DNA of 64,000 nucleotides from Chaetorhynchus papuensis (lineage: Eukaryota; Chordata; Aves; Passeriformes; Rhipiduridae): positions 1 through 64,000 of the forward strand of contig VWYX01000917.1 in NCBI GenBank assembly GCA_013396525.1. Direction: 5' to 3'. Made by a program: the position numbers and the translations under genes. The notes below the pieces were generated by a model. That model was not told the origin of the DNA. It did not search any database and saw only the letters and a list, made by a program, of their open reading frames with translations. Below, in pieces: positions 22,101 to 33,285 of this stretch (its first letter is position 1; each line of letters starts with the position of its first letter).

Positions 22101-22707
22101 CAGTAGCTGTGGCATAGCTGACCCAGAAAACTCCCAGCCACCCAGAAAACTCCAAGCAGCCAGGGTCCCAACCCTCTCCAGGGTACCTCCCTCTCCAGGA
22201 AACCCTCTGAGTAATGCCACAGGGAGTGACAGCCCCGCCATTCCCACCCACGCTGGGGAGGGAACACCACCTCCCCCTCAGCCCCTGCTCTCCCCCACAG
22301 AACCACAAGGAATCCAAGATCACCATTTTCGAGAAAGACAACTTCATCGGCCGCCAGTGGGAGATTGCTGACGACTACCCCTCGCTGCAGGCCATGGGCT
22401 GGGCCAACAACGAAGTGGGCTCCATGAAGATCCAGTGCGGCGCGTAAGTGACGGGCCAAGGACCAGGAGCAGCAGGGACAATCCATCGCTGTGCCACCAC
22501 GGTGGGAGGGGGACACCCTGGAACCCCCCCTGCTTACCTCTTTTGTCCTTTTCTTCCAGCTGGGTGTGCTACCAGTATCCCGGGTACCGTGGCTACCAGT
22601 ACGTCCTGGAGTCCGACCACCACGGTGGAGACTACAAGCACTGGAGAGAGTGGGGTTCGCACGCCCAGACCTGCCAGATCCAATCCATCAGGCGTGTCCA
22701 GCAGTAG
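19110..22707 (+). CDS. CRYBA1: CRYBA1, beta-crystallin A1 (A3/A1 gene), complete coding region
   Basis: Structural protein of the eye lens; oligomerises with other beta-crystallins to give a dense transparent cytoplasm. Exons: 19090-19154 (ATG 19110), 20071-20189, 21747-21888, 22301-22443, 22560-22707 (stop TAG 22705-22707); all introns GT-AG. The coding parts sum to 597 nt, 198 residues plus stop, the usual betaA1 length. The short N-terminal arm MAQTNPLPVPMGPW is followed by four Greek-key motifs, one per exon, the family layout: ITVYDQENFQGKRMEFTS, WVGYEHTGFCGQQFILERGE, ITIFEKDNFIGRQWE, WVCYQYPGYRGYQYVLESD; the C-terminus is IQSIRRVQQ. The ATG at 19110 has a good context (AAGATGG). It is head to head with MYO18A at a distance of about 4 kb and tail to tail with NUFIP2. 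Very secure. Confidence 0.98.
20821..20935. promoter_or_regulatory. Homeodomain/GATA site cluster in CRYBA1 intron 3, candidate eye enhancer
   Basis: An AT-rich islet in the GC-rich intron. It contains an inverted GATA pair AGATAG (20822-20827) and CTATCT (20838-20843), then TAATGGGATTA (20860-20870) with a perfect bicoid-type GGATTA, then TAATCA at 20895-20900 and again at 20927-20932. OTX/CRX/PITX proteins recognise TAATCC and close variants and act in eye tissues. Function is inferred. Confidence 0.4.
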
Positions 22708-22861
22708 CTCCCCAACTTCCCAGTACATCTCTGCAAGGTTTCGAAAGCTCACCGGCTCCCTCTTGGTGCTAATACTCCCCTCCCGAAATAACCACCCCCT
22801 CTTGTACTGCCACTGCTTATGGAACAACACTCCCAAAATGGTACCAACTGCCACAATTGCC

Positions 22862-22867
22862 AATAAA
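22862..22867 (+). terminator. CRYBA1: CRYBA1 polyadenylation signal
   Basis: AATAAA about 155 nt after the stop codon, followed by a GTGTGTTTGCTGTTGTGTGT downstream element at about 22898-22920, the arrangement expected for cleavage near 22880-22890. Confidence 0.9.
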
Positions 22868-22884
22868 TGTGACTGAAAGAAAAA

Positions 22885-23235
22885 GATAAATCAGCTTCGT
22901 GTGTGTTTGCTGTTGTGTGTTTGGGACTGAGGTCGCACATCCCCATCCCAGGAGAAGGGACCAGACTCTTTCCTGCTTATTTTAAGCTGGACTGAAGCGT
23001 GGCGGGGCTCACACTGAGGGAGGTCCAGACCCCTGCTGTTGCACAGAAACCCTTGGTTTTTTCCCTCCCTGCCCTCTCCTTCCCCTGACAAGGTAAAGGA
23101 CACCTGGACTCTGCCCCACTGAGCCATACCATCCATGTACACACAGCTCGTGGGTTCTGTGGCCAGCACCGCCAGGCCTCCGGGATCTAAACCCAGGCTG
23201 CTCCCCGAAAACGCGAAAAAGAAAGTCACACTTGA
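22885..23235. other. Short tail-to-tail intergenic spacer between CRYBA1 and NUFIP2
   Basis: About 350 bp separates the CRYBA1 polyadenylation region (plus strand) from the distal NUFIP2 signal (minus strand). No gene or repeat was seen. Confidence 0.6.
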
Positions 23236-23255
23236 CACCCGCAAACTTTAAAATT

Positions 23256-23261
23256 TTTATT
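23256..23261 (-). terminator. NUFIP2: Candidate distal NUFIP2 polyadenylation signal
   Basis: TTTATT on the plus strand, AATAAA on the minus strand, at the left end of a long AT-rich tract that continues from the NUFIP2 stop codon. It is the last such signal before CRYBA1. Earlier minus-strand signals near 31736 and 32007 could end shorter transcripts. Confidence 0.6.
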
Positions 23262-23406
23262 CAACAATTTACATCACTTATTGTCTGTCTTAACGTATTC
23301 GATCTACACAAATTTCTTTTTTTTTTCCTGATAAAATAATAAAATTTGGATAAATTTTGAAGACCTGTTGGTGCAGAATAAACAAAATTTCAGGTAAGGT
23401 GTTTTT

Positions 23407-23446
23407 TTGTTTTGTTTTTTTTTTTTTTTTTTTTTTTTCTTTTTTC
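23407..23446 (-). repeat. Long internal A-run in NUFIP2 transcript sense (T-run on plus strand)
   Basis: About 40 bases almost entirely T on the plus strand, interrupted by single G and C. In mRNA sense this is an internal oligo(A) tract about 150 nt before the distal polyadenylation signal. Confidence 0.85.
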
Positions 23447-26400
23447 AAAACATTTAGTGTGAAGTATGACATCATTGGTAAAGATACATCATGCCATTAC
23501 AGCTCATGGACATTACCTATCCTTACAGTCCGTGACATCACCCACACCAGCGCAAGGGGCTGCGCCAGACACAGCTACAGCAGGTTTTACACTAAACTCC
23601 TCTAGCCACCCTCTCACCACCGGGAAAACGCCTACGCTTTTCCAGCTGGGCACACAGAGTGCATTAACCTAATCGGAAATTACCGGGGAGGGGAGAAGGA
23701 AGCAAAGACTACCTTTACCGATCCGTGTGGCTGCACACTACAACATCGACACCAAAGAGGGGCTGCCCCTCTCCGCAGGTCAGAGGTAATTCAGCTCCTG
23801 AGCAGGTAGAGCACAACCCCTCGCAGCGATTTGAATACAAACCGGGAACGAAATGAGAACTTATCGACGGGGAAGGGGGGGCAGGAGAGGAGACAGACCC
23901 CGCCCGGCTCTGCCTGCAGGGATCTCTCCGGCCCCAGCTCGCAGTCGAAGCGCGCGGTTGTGTTTTGCACCGCCCTTAACACTGAAATATTCAGGGAAGG
24001 GGGAGAGAGGGGCATCAGTCCCCCCAGTAAACAAGTTGAGGACCTTCAGAGGCTGGGAAGCCGCTGAAGGTGTGTAAGTACACGTGTGATGGTAGATAGA
24101 AAAGCAGCCCTGTTCTGTATGAAAAAAAGCTGTCAAGTTAGTACAAATTTCTGCCATGGCGAAGGGAACAGGAGGAGAAAGCTGTCAGGGTCCTTCTCCT
24201 GTCACAAAATCCCAACTCTCCCGCACACAGGCTCTGGGCTAAGCAACATGTTTCCAAAGGTGGTACCTGCAACCCAACGCACCCAACGCATGAAAACAAA
24301 ACCAAAATAAAGCTCTGACCCCCAAGGCTGGAGGGAACCCCGTCTCCACTCCAGCCCCGCAGCGGGATAGTGAGGAACCCCGTTCCTCCTGCCTCACAGT
24401 GGGAATACACAGCGGTAGGATTCCTCTTGGTTCATTTTGTCATTAGAAGCCTCGAGTTTGCCCACGCCACCGGCCTGCAGCGCAGTGGACTGGTCTCCAT
24501 CCCCTCCCCAAAGCTGCTTTGCGTGGGGGCTCCCCGTCCCCAGGGGGACACCGGCGGGTGCCACCACCACGCTCTCCCCGGAGACAAAAAGGGCACTGGT
24601 TCATCCGACAGCACAAAGTGTATCTGAAACACAAGCCAGCATACCCCGCTCCCTCTGATTCAATTACTAAAGTAGGCTCTTTAAAATAAAAAAATAATAT
24701 ATATATTTATATAGCTATACAGAGAGATACAGAGAAAGCAAAGGAGAGAGAAAGGCTACTAAAAAAATCAAGAAGCGCCAGTTTTCTGCTACAGCTGTCA
24801 GCAAAGAACTGTCACCTTACATCATACCCTCCGAGATGGTGAAGAGAATGGAGGCAATGACAGCACAGGAATGCAAAAGAGGGCAGATAAGTCACTTCTG
24901 GTAATGAGACACAAATTAAACTTTCAAAACATGTGCATAGCTTTATTCATCTGCTTCAAACTAACCTTTTCACAGAGCTTCAGCGAAACCCGAGTGTGCA
25001 AAATGCATTTCTAAAAAATAATGCAAGCAAGCTTTCACATTTACTGTGGCAGAAGTACAGAAAGACTCGGACAGAATCATCACACGCTGGGGCAGGAGAT
25101 GGAGAACCCAGAATTGCACAGCTTGGAGTTCTGAGTCACTGACTGCAAACACAAGCGTTTGGATTTCGCTAACTTCAAGCAAGGCATGTTGACTTCTCCT
25201 TTACAAAATAAAACCTCGTAAACCCCACAGAAACAAGAACCACAGCCTGGCAGGGAATAAATCCCCTGGATAATGGGATCATGGTGCCACAGAGAGCCTG
25301 AACTCCAGCAAAGCCAGTTCCAGACCTTAGCTTGTTTTGGCTCTGCAGGCACACCATGGCAATGCTGATTTTTTTGTCCGCAGAAGAGCAAAGCAGCTTT
25401 TCTTTCTCTCCCTCCCATTCCCCTCCAAAGTCACAGGTGCCACTGCACAGGACATCATCCCCAAACTAAGACAGCCGCTACACAGGCTGGAGTCCAGGTC
25501 TCATTTCCATCTGAAGGGTCACCGGGACACTAAGGAACCCCCGACTGTGGATGGGGAGTGGCCCTCCCGGCCACATCCCCAGCTCACACCCCACCACCTC
25601 TCTCCAGAAAGACTAAGCACACATGCAAGGCACATTGAGTCAGATGTACACACACACCTGGGTGTGTAAAAGAGCAAATGCTGGCCAAAAAAGAAATAAA
25701 TTGATGCTGAATAAACTAACTAAACAGGTAGAGAGCTCTGGCCTATGTATTTGTAGACTATTTTCCAGGCAGTTGTAATCCCCAAGTGTTTTTCCTACGC
25801 GACTTTAGACCTTCCTTACTCTTCCCTCACTTTGCAGAGAGGTACTTTATATTCCTAAAGGATCTTCTATAAATAGTCAAGTAAATTCCCTTTTTTCCCT
25901 CCAGTAAACTCCTCCTCCAGGGTACACATCCCCCACCGTGGTGCAGGTGTGACCCATAAATAGAAGAGGTTCTGGACCTGCCTGTGCCTCACGGGAGTGC
26001 CTTGATGCAGTGAGACCTCCCTCCACTGCTCCCTCAGCTTTCACTGGCAGATTTTGGCTGGCTGGATGGCTTCACCTTGCTTTTTTCTTGGAAAACATCT
26101 GACCCCGGGCACCGAGCGCTCCCCAGGTGGAGAAGGAGCCGGTGGGTCCCCAGCACTGGGATAAGGGCAGGACGGAGGCCACGCAATCCTTAATACTGCT
26201 GGTTAACTTCACATTGAGATAAAGCATTCAAAAGATCTTTTTGTAGAGATGAGCAATTTCCTTCTATAGATAAATTCAAATAGAAAACAAATATATCAGA
26301 ACCGGAGACAAGACAAGAGCTGACTGAGGTTTTTCTACCTTACAAGTTACTCAGGCACCTTTCCCACACCGCCAGCCACGGAGGAAGGAGAAGCTGAAAA

Positions 26401-29400
26401 CCTCAGGGATTTGCACTACCCTTCCAATAGCAGCTTGAGAAAAGGAAGGAGAGGAAAAGAAAAGAAAAACAATAGAAAATTAAAATGCACAGTGTTCTCT
26501 CAAGTTAAAGAGTTCTCCTTTGCTTGCGTTTGCATAGAAATTCCCATAGGTCAGCACCAAAATCAGGTCCACCCCTGTCCTACTCCCCGGCTCCCCCAGT
26601 TCCTACACTCCCCCAGTTAGTGGCTGTGTTACAGGAGGGTTCAACTATCTGCAGAGGAACTACATGGTCATGTTAAAAAACAAAACAACAAAAACGAAAA
26701 ACAAAAGTGCATCACACATTCTTGATTTTCAGGGTTACTTATAGCAGCAGCATCAGCATTAATCCAAGACAATGAACAGTTGTAGATTCGTTCTTAAATG
26801 CAGCAACACTTAATGAAATGTCTTCAGGGAAGGGCAAAAGAGGGTCCTTCTCAAAAGGATAAAAATGAAAATTAGACTATTCAATACGGAAAAAAAGGAG
26901 ATAAAACAAAAATTAAAGACACAATCTTATTTACATTAAAAAAAAAAGAACATTCTTGTTAAAATATCTTTACAACACCTAAGCAAAAAAATATGTATTT
27001 TAAGAATAAAGCAGAAACTCCTAAAGCAGTATCCATTTTTGGAACCCTTATTTAGCACCTGAGGAAAGATCATATGGAAAGCAGACAGGTTGGGGGGGTT
27101 TTTTTGTTGGTTTTTTTTTGTTTGTTTTTTTTAGAAAACTGTAAGTTGTGTTTTGCTAAATGTTCAGAAGTTCGCAGTACACAAGTTTCATACCACAGAA
27201 AGAAACAAGCAATTCTTTTTTGTTTGTTTTCTTCTTTTTCAAGATACTCTACTCATTAATAAGGCTGTAGAAAAGGGACACTGCTATCCTACAAAATGGC
27301 TTTAGAGCTCTGGACACTTTATACGAAGCTTTCTGATTAACAGTCAAGGTAAATCCACGTCAGCACCCTCTGGTTAGGACACAGGCAGGACTCTTGCTCC
27401 AGTCCCAGCACTGGGAGTGGGCTCCTGCCCAGGACACGAGGCCACCACAGGGCTCTTTTACCTCCCCCGACATCCACAGCTCCACTCTCCCGTTGCTGAG
27501 CAAAGCCACTTTAAAGGATCTCGGGCAGGACAGAGGAGCCAGCCTGACCCTGGGGTGTAACATGTACTGGGCAAACCTCTAAAGCTCTGTAATCCCTGCA
27601 AGGCAGCACATCGAGATCTCCTCCCCACCAGCCCAGGTTCCTGCTTCCCAGCTGTGTGCACTTGGGTTTTCCCACATGGAAAAATGCTCTAGTGGTGGCC
27701 AAAGCTAGAATTACTCTGGCTTTCTTGGCTACTCCACCACACCAGCCCTTCTCCTGCCTTACACTCTGGTGTGAAAACGTGAAGCACCTTTAAAGTGGGT
27801 GAATCCTTGTTCTCTCCCCTCCTGAGCTCAACCAGCTCCCTTGTAAACAGCCTCTGTAAGGAAAACAAATCACGACGGATGGACGGACAGAAAAGTCTTG
27901 TAGGGATGACAGGGTAAGACTCCTGAAAGCTTGGGACACCACAGCAATTTACTGAATCAAAACTGGACACGCAGGAAAACTACCAGCAGTTCTGGCTGTG
28001 AATGCCATTGCTCCCAGATGTCCCTGAGGTCACCCACTGGCCACTTGGGAAAGGACGCTATGGTGCTACCGTAATGCTCTCTCGAAGGTGAAAGCACTAA
28101 TTACACACACAACTGGGAGGACAACTTTCAGCTCTTTTTTTTTTTCCTAGCAGGAAGCAATTTTCCTTTCCATTTAGCTGGCTGGTTCACCCATCACTTG
28201 CTCCCAGCTGCCGGACTCACAACCTAGTGAGGATTGGGTTTCCTTCCACATTTCAAAGAAGTTCACAGCAGCTATGAAAGGCAAGAAGTGGGATTTACTA
28301 GCTCAGAAAGGTTTGAAGTGGGTTAGTGACAGAATCCACGCCCTGGAGCTACCCACTGGTCAGAGACAGGAGATTTCTAACAGGTTTCACAGAGGATCGA
28401 GGTGGGTTTAAACCAAAACCAAACTCCAAGCAAAGCTTGAGAGCCATTGCTTTGCCAATCCACCAGATGGGTGGAGTGGGACAGAGCAGACACTGAAGGC
28501 CCCAAACCACTGTCACGGAGCAGTTGTTAAATCACCTCTTGGAGCACAAGAACACTCCATGACCCACCAAAGAGCAAGCAGATCCAAAGCTGGATCTGGC
28601 TGGCACTACACACTCCCGTCTCTATTACACGAGACCCTGTACAAGAGACACCCAGAAGAACCTGCTGGCAGAGGAGGAGAGGTGGGGAATGACCAGAGGA
28701 GAAAGGAGACAGCCCCTGCCTGAACAGGAATCCTCACTCCAATAAACAGGCAGCTTGGAAAGGGAACCAGAGGAAAGGGACTACACAACAGGAACAGAAA
28801 CAAGAGAGAAGCCTTAACCTGAATTAGTATCTTCATAGCTAATAAAAAAATAGGTCACGATCTCACCCTTAGTGCCGCTTTCCGATACTACACGTACTTA
28901 AGGGGTTTTGTTTTAAAACTTTCTTTGCTCAGTGTAATGAAAACAATGGCACAAATAAATACACGCTCGCTCTCCTCACAAGTCAGATGCTCGCACACGC
29001 ACCGCCGGCCCCTCGAGCCCACAGACACCCTCGGGTGCAGACCCAGGACAGGAGGCTGCTGCTCCCCTTCCCGGGCTGTATTTGGTTTATGCTACAGTAC
29101 TAATACTCTGAGTCAAACAAAAAAGACAAAACAAAACATGAGACTTATCAGCAACACCTTATCATTATTTCAATGTGCTAAAATTAGTCACAGCTCAATT
29201 TCAGTTTGGTTTTTTTTTCCTTTTTTTTTTTTTTTATAAGTTTACACAAAAATAATCAGAAAACAGATTAAATCTTAAGATATTTTTAATAAGTGCTCAG
29301 TTAAGAATTGTGTGAGGACTTGGGGAGGACTGCAGACAGCGACAGGGCGAGTTACACGACAGCACGAGGAAGCTCCTTCCATGGTCCTGCCTGGCTCTAG

Positions 29401-29502
29401 GCAATAGTCTATCCCAGAAATACCAGGGAGCCGGAGCTACAGGAGCTCAGAGAGAGGAATTCCTAACTGCTTAGCGCTGAGCACACGCCGTGGAGCTCAT
29501 GG

Positions 29503-29522
29503 AGACAGACAGACAGACAGAC
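29503..29522. repeat. (AGAC)5 microsatellite
   Basis: Five perfect tetranucleotide copies inside the inferred NUFIP2 3'UTR. Confidence 0.9.
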
Positions 29523-30013
29523 ATCTGAACAGAGGATGGTCAGAAATACAGCAGAGAAGGTGCTGCCGAGGGTGTTTCTGGATGGGTCCTGCTGGCGAGG
29601 CAAAGCCACAGGGATGAGCATCGGGGGAAATCCAGTCCAACCCACTGCTCAAACCGTAGTTCTCTCAGCATTTCTTTTGCTATTCAGGTGACAGACTGGA
29701 CTAGGGCAAGATCAGAGTCCTCAAATATTCAGCAAGACTCAGACCTTTCTAGAGATGCAGGGTTAGTGCTACTCAACTCCTCCATTGCCCCGAGCATGGA
29801 CTTGGGGCAGGGGGACAGGACAGCACAGACCCCAGGGAAGCAAAACAGGGTGTTTTTGTCTTTTTTTTTTTCTTTTTTTTTTCTTTTTTTTTTTTTAATG
29901 GAACCCAGCCCTTAAGGCGACAAGTGACTACACAAGGCAAATAAATACACAGCAGAGCCTTAAAGCCAGTAAAACAAACTGGAAACTTTGCTATTAGACT
30001 TCAACTTTTTGAA

Positions 30014-30037
30014 AATAATAATAATAATAATAATAAT
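30014..30037. repeat. (AAT)8 microsatellite
   Basis: Eight perfect AAT copies followed by an A-rich run, inside the inferred NUFIP2 3'UTR. Confidence 0.9.
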
Positions 30038-30362
30038 AAAAAAGAAAAAAAAGAACATTTCTTCCACCTTCATTTTCCCCGCCCCACCATCCAGTTTGTT
30101 CAACACTTTAAAGCTCAGGAACGCCCCAGCTCTTCAGCAGTGGAGCTGGAGGCGATTCCAACTTTTGGCAAGCAGTTGGGAGACTCGACAGAATTAAAAA
30201 TAGGAACGTCGGAGGACTAGATGTCGGGCACATCTGTAAACATGTTATACATCTCAAAGTTACACACACCTGTCGAGGTGGTACAGTTTATAGGTGAAAC
30301 AGAACTATTTGCGACTGGCCAACCACACATTTCTGAACCTGGACTGATACAATACATGATGA

Positions 30363-30397
30363 CTATATAGTATCACACTCGGTGTTATACTATATAG
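30363..30397 (-). promoter_or_regulatory. NUFIP2: Strong stem-loop in the NUFIP2 3'UTR
   Basis: The 11-mer CTATATAGTAT (30363-30373) is the exact reverse complement of ATACTATATAG (30387-30397). Inside, ACAC (30375-30378) pairs with GTGT (30382-30385) around a 3-nt loop, with one mismatch (30374/30386). In mRNA sense the loop is CGA closed by a C-G pair. A second small hairpin (CACCT/AGGTG, loop GTCG, 30267-30280) lies about 80 nt away. The structure is read directly; the role is inferred. Confidence 0.7.
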
Positions 30398-30626
30398 CTT
30401 TGGATACATCAAATGGAGTAGGCAATCCATAGTCAAATGTTTAAGCGTGGCAGAAAGCGAGCGTCTTACACAAGGTACAGAATTCAGTTTCATTGTCCCA
30501 CCATGAACTCAAGCGTCTCATTCAGGAACAATCTTATTAAAAGTATAAAAAACAATTAAAAAAAACCACATGCTACATACTCCTAATTAAAAAAAAAAAA
30601 AAAAAGAAAGAAAGAAAAGAAAGTGA

Positions 30627-31540
30627 TAGAATCATAGAATATTCTGAGTTGGAAGAGACCCATCAGGATCGTCGAGTCTAACTGCTGGCCCTGCGCAGGA
30701 CACCCCAAGAATCCCACCCTGTGCCTGAAAGCATTGTCCAAACCCTTCTTGAACTCAGACAAGTTTGGCGCTGTGACCACTTCCCTGGGGAGGCTGTTCC
30801 AGTGCTCAACCACCCTCTTGGTGAAGAACCTCTTCCTGCTATCCAACCTAACCCTCCCCTGACTCAGCTTCAGGCCTTTCCCTGCCACTGGTCACGAGAG
30901 TGAAGAGATTGGTACCTGCCCCTCTGCTGCCCCTTGGGAGGATGTTGAAGACCACAATGAGGTCTCCCCTCAGTCTGCTCTTCTCCAGCTGAACAAACAA
31001 AGTGATCTCCTATGGCTTCCCCTCCAGACCCTTCCCCATCCTCATGGTCTCCTTTGGATGCTCTCTGAACACGGGTCTTTTTCACTTTGTGGTGCCCAAA
31101 ACTGCCCCCAGGACTCGAGGTGAGGGTGCAGAGCAGAGCAGGACAAGTGATGCTGGGCCTGGTGCCCCCCAAGACATTGTTGGCCCTCCTGGCTGGCAGG
31201 GCACTGCTGACTCAGATCCAGATGGCCACAGACCAGGACCCCCAGCTCCCTTTCCACGGTACTGCCCTCCAGCCTCTCATATCCAGGGCTGCCCATCCCA
31301 GGTACAGAATCCAACACTCACCCTTGTTATAAACAGTTGGTGATTGCCCATCTCTACTCTGTTGAGGTCTCTCTGCCCTCGAGGGAGTCACCAGTTCCTC
31401 CCAGTTCAGTGTGCCAGCAAACTTAGTGTCTCTTTGAGTCCCACATCCAGGTTGTTAATGAGAGGCTGGAGAGAAGGGGGCCGAGGATGGAGCCCTGTGG
31501 AACCCTCTGGTGACCTGACACCGGCCCCATGGTTGGATGG
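30627..31540 (-). mobile_element. CR1 LINE fragment (3' end, 5'-truncated), minus-strand orientation
   Basis: Minus-strand translation of about 30730-30880 reads RKRFFTKRVVEHWNSLPREV, then VTAPNLSEFKKGLDNAFRH, the hallmark C-terminus of the CR1 ORF2 polyprotein, followed by the element's 3' end with ATTCTATGATTCT at 30627-30645, the usual CR1 terminal repeat type. The body up to about 31540 (TTGGTGATTGCCCA, AGCCCTGTGGAACCC, in plus-strand reading) also fits CR1. Old, with several indels; the left flank is an AAAG-rich run. The right boundary is approximate. It lies in the NUFIP2 3'UTR in sense orientation. Confidence 0.92.
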
Positions 31541-32735
31541 ACAGATCTAAGCACAAAGGGCATTCCAAAGTTTTGGGCTTATCTACTCCGTGTGATGCCC
31601 CAGAGGGTCCAGTCTCATTTTAGGAGACACCAACTGCTGCTGACCTGGATACCCAGGAGCCAGGACTAGGCCAGGACTGGCCACCCAGAATGAGCTCCAT
31701 GGGGAGCTGGGACTGGTCAACAAACCCATTTCTGCTTTATTAATTTCTCGCTCTTGCACTGGACCCTGTGAACTTTCCACCTTTTAAAAAAAACCCAGAA
31801 AAACTACCCGACCCCCACATGATTTGGACATGTTACACAAGCTGCAATGGGACAAAGGGGTTACACAGCTGGAGCCTGCACTCTGCTCAGCCTTCCCTAC
31901 CACTGCTAGGAAGCTTTCCTTTCCCTGGGATTATTTTTTTTTATTATTTTTTTAAATTATTATTTTCATTCCTAAGTCCTCCATTTTTTTTGTAATAAAA
32001 TATATTTTTATTAAGAGATAATTAGAAGCAGAGCCCGGAAATACACAGACTGCATTAAAATATAAAAGAGCATTTCCAAGGGGCAGGAAGCCCAGCCATT
32101 GGCGTTCTATGGACAAATTGAAAAGGATTCAAATTCCCATTTTTTTCTTTTTTTTTTTTTAACTTTTTTCCTTTTTTTGTTATTTTGAAATTTTTTTAAG
32201 AGAAAAAATAATTCAAGAAGGGTGAAAAGTTAGCAGAACTCAATTCCTCTTCAGTTTTCCAATGAAAATGGGAAAAAAATCCAGCACATTTAGTGTTAGG
32301 AGACAGACAGAGCAAATATGAAGCACCTACAGTTGAAAGCAGAAGATACTTTTTTTTGTCTTTTTTTTTTCTTGCTCCCAGTAATACAACGGCATTAAAC
32401 TGTGGGAACAGTGGGTTTTTTTGTTGTTTTTTTCCATATTAAATGCCTAAACAGATTGCTTATTTTCCCATGTTGTCTTTTAAAATGAAATAACTCTTCA
32501 GTTGCAATAGTCCAACGTGTAACAGGAGCCAGGTCAACTGTGTGACTTCACCATGCATCCTAGAACTGCAGAATTACCATCTTTCCCTCAGCAGAATGAT
32601 CCTTTTAAGATAATTATCACCAGCATAGGATTGCTGCTTTACTCCTGGCAAAACATGCAGATTATAATTCTCTGGAAAAAAAAAGAAACTCTGCAAACTT
32701 CACGGCGTTTCTCCAGCATTCAATGGAAAACAAAT

Positions 32736-32761
32736 CAGAAAGAAAAAAAAAAAAAAAAAAG
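32736..32761. repeat. A-rich homopolymer run
   Basis: About 20 consecutive A after AGAAAG in the inferred NUFIP2 3'UTR (oligo-U in mRNA sense). Confidence 0.8.
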
Positions 32762-33285
32762 AAACCAAACAGGGGAGGTGGAAGGGAAAGGGGAGATGAA
32801 GGATGGTGAATCATCCTGATTTCCCTGTGATTAGTGTGTCACTACAGTCACAGAACAAGAAACAGAAACCTTGTCAAGTGGAAATGCCTCTCCAGTGGGT
32901 TGCTGTTGCCCTTGTAGACGACAGCAGGAACTTTGAAACCGGGCTTGTAATTGAGTCTGTATTCCTTAATCACTTGTATTCACTCTTTAAACAAAAACAA
33001 AACAAAACAAAAATGAAAAAAAAAAAATCTATTCAGTACCGGAGATTAAATAATCACGTGTGTAGTCTCGTTGAAATAAATTTTCAGATTCCTTAAGAAG
33101 TCTAATTACTTTCAGTTGCCATTTTTAAATAACTATATATATATTTGTATATATTATCCTGTGATTCTAGTTATGGTTCCTCTGCTGCACTGAAGATTTA
33201 GAAGGAGCATAAAAGCCTTTTTGTCCCCCAGGAACAGCACAAATGCTGCAGAAAGGTTACAACAGGCAGTCTTGTCTTGCTACCT

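Larger units (their letters stand above)
23236..33285 (-). other. NUFIP2: Inferred long NUFIP2 3'UTR, about 10 kb
   Basis: From the NUFIP2 stop at 33286 to the signal at 23256 the sequence is AT-rich, rich in homopolymer runs, and contains no other gene. Known: mammalian NUFIP2 mRNAs have very long 3'UTRs. Visible elements in mRNA sense: AU-rich UAUUUAUUU (minus strand of about 28953-28965 and 29938-29950), a Pumilio-type UGUAAAUA (minus strand near 26927-26934), a stem-loop (30363-30397) and an inserted CR1 (30627-31540). Continuity of the UTR is inference. Confidence 0.6.

Noticed and set aside
30583..30888. A 101-codon minus-strand gene
   Set aside because: It is the decayed C-terminal end of CR1 ORF2, not a host gene.
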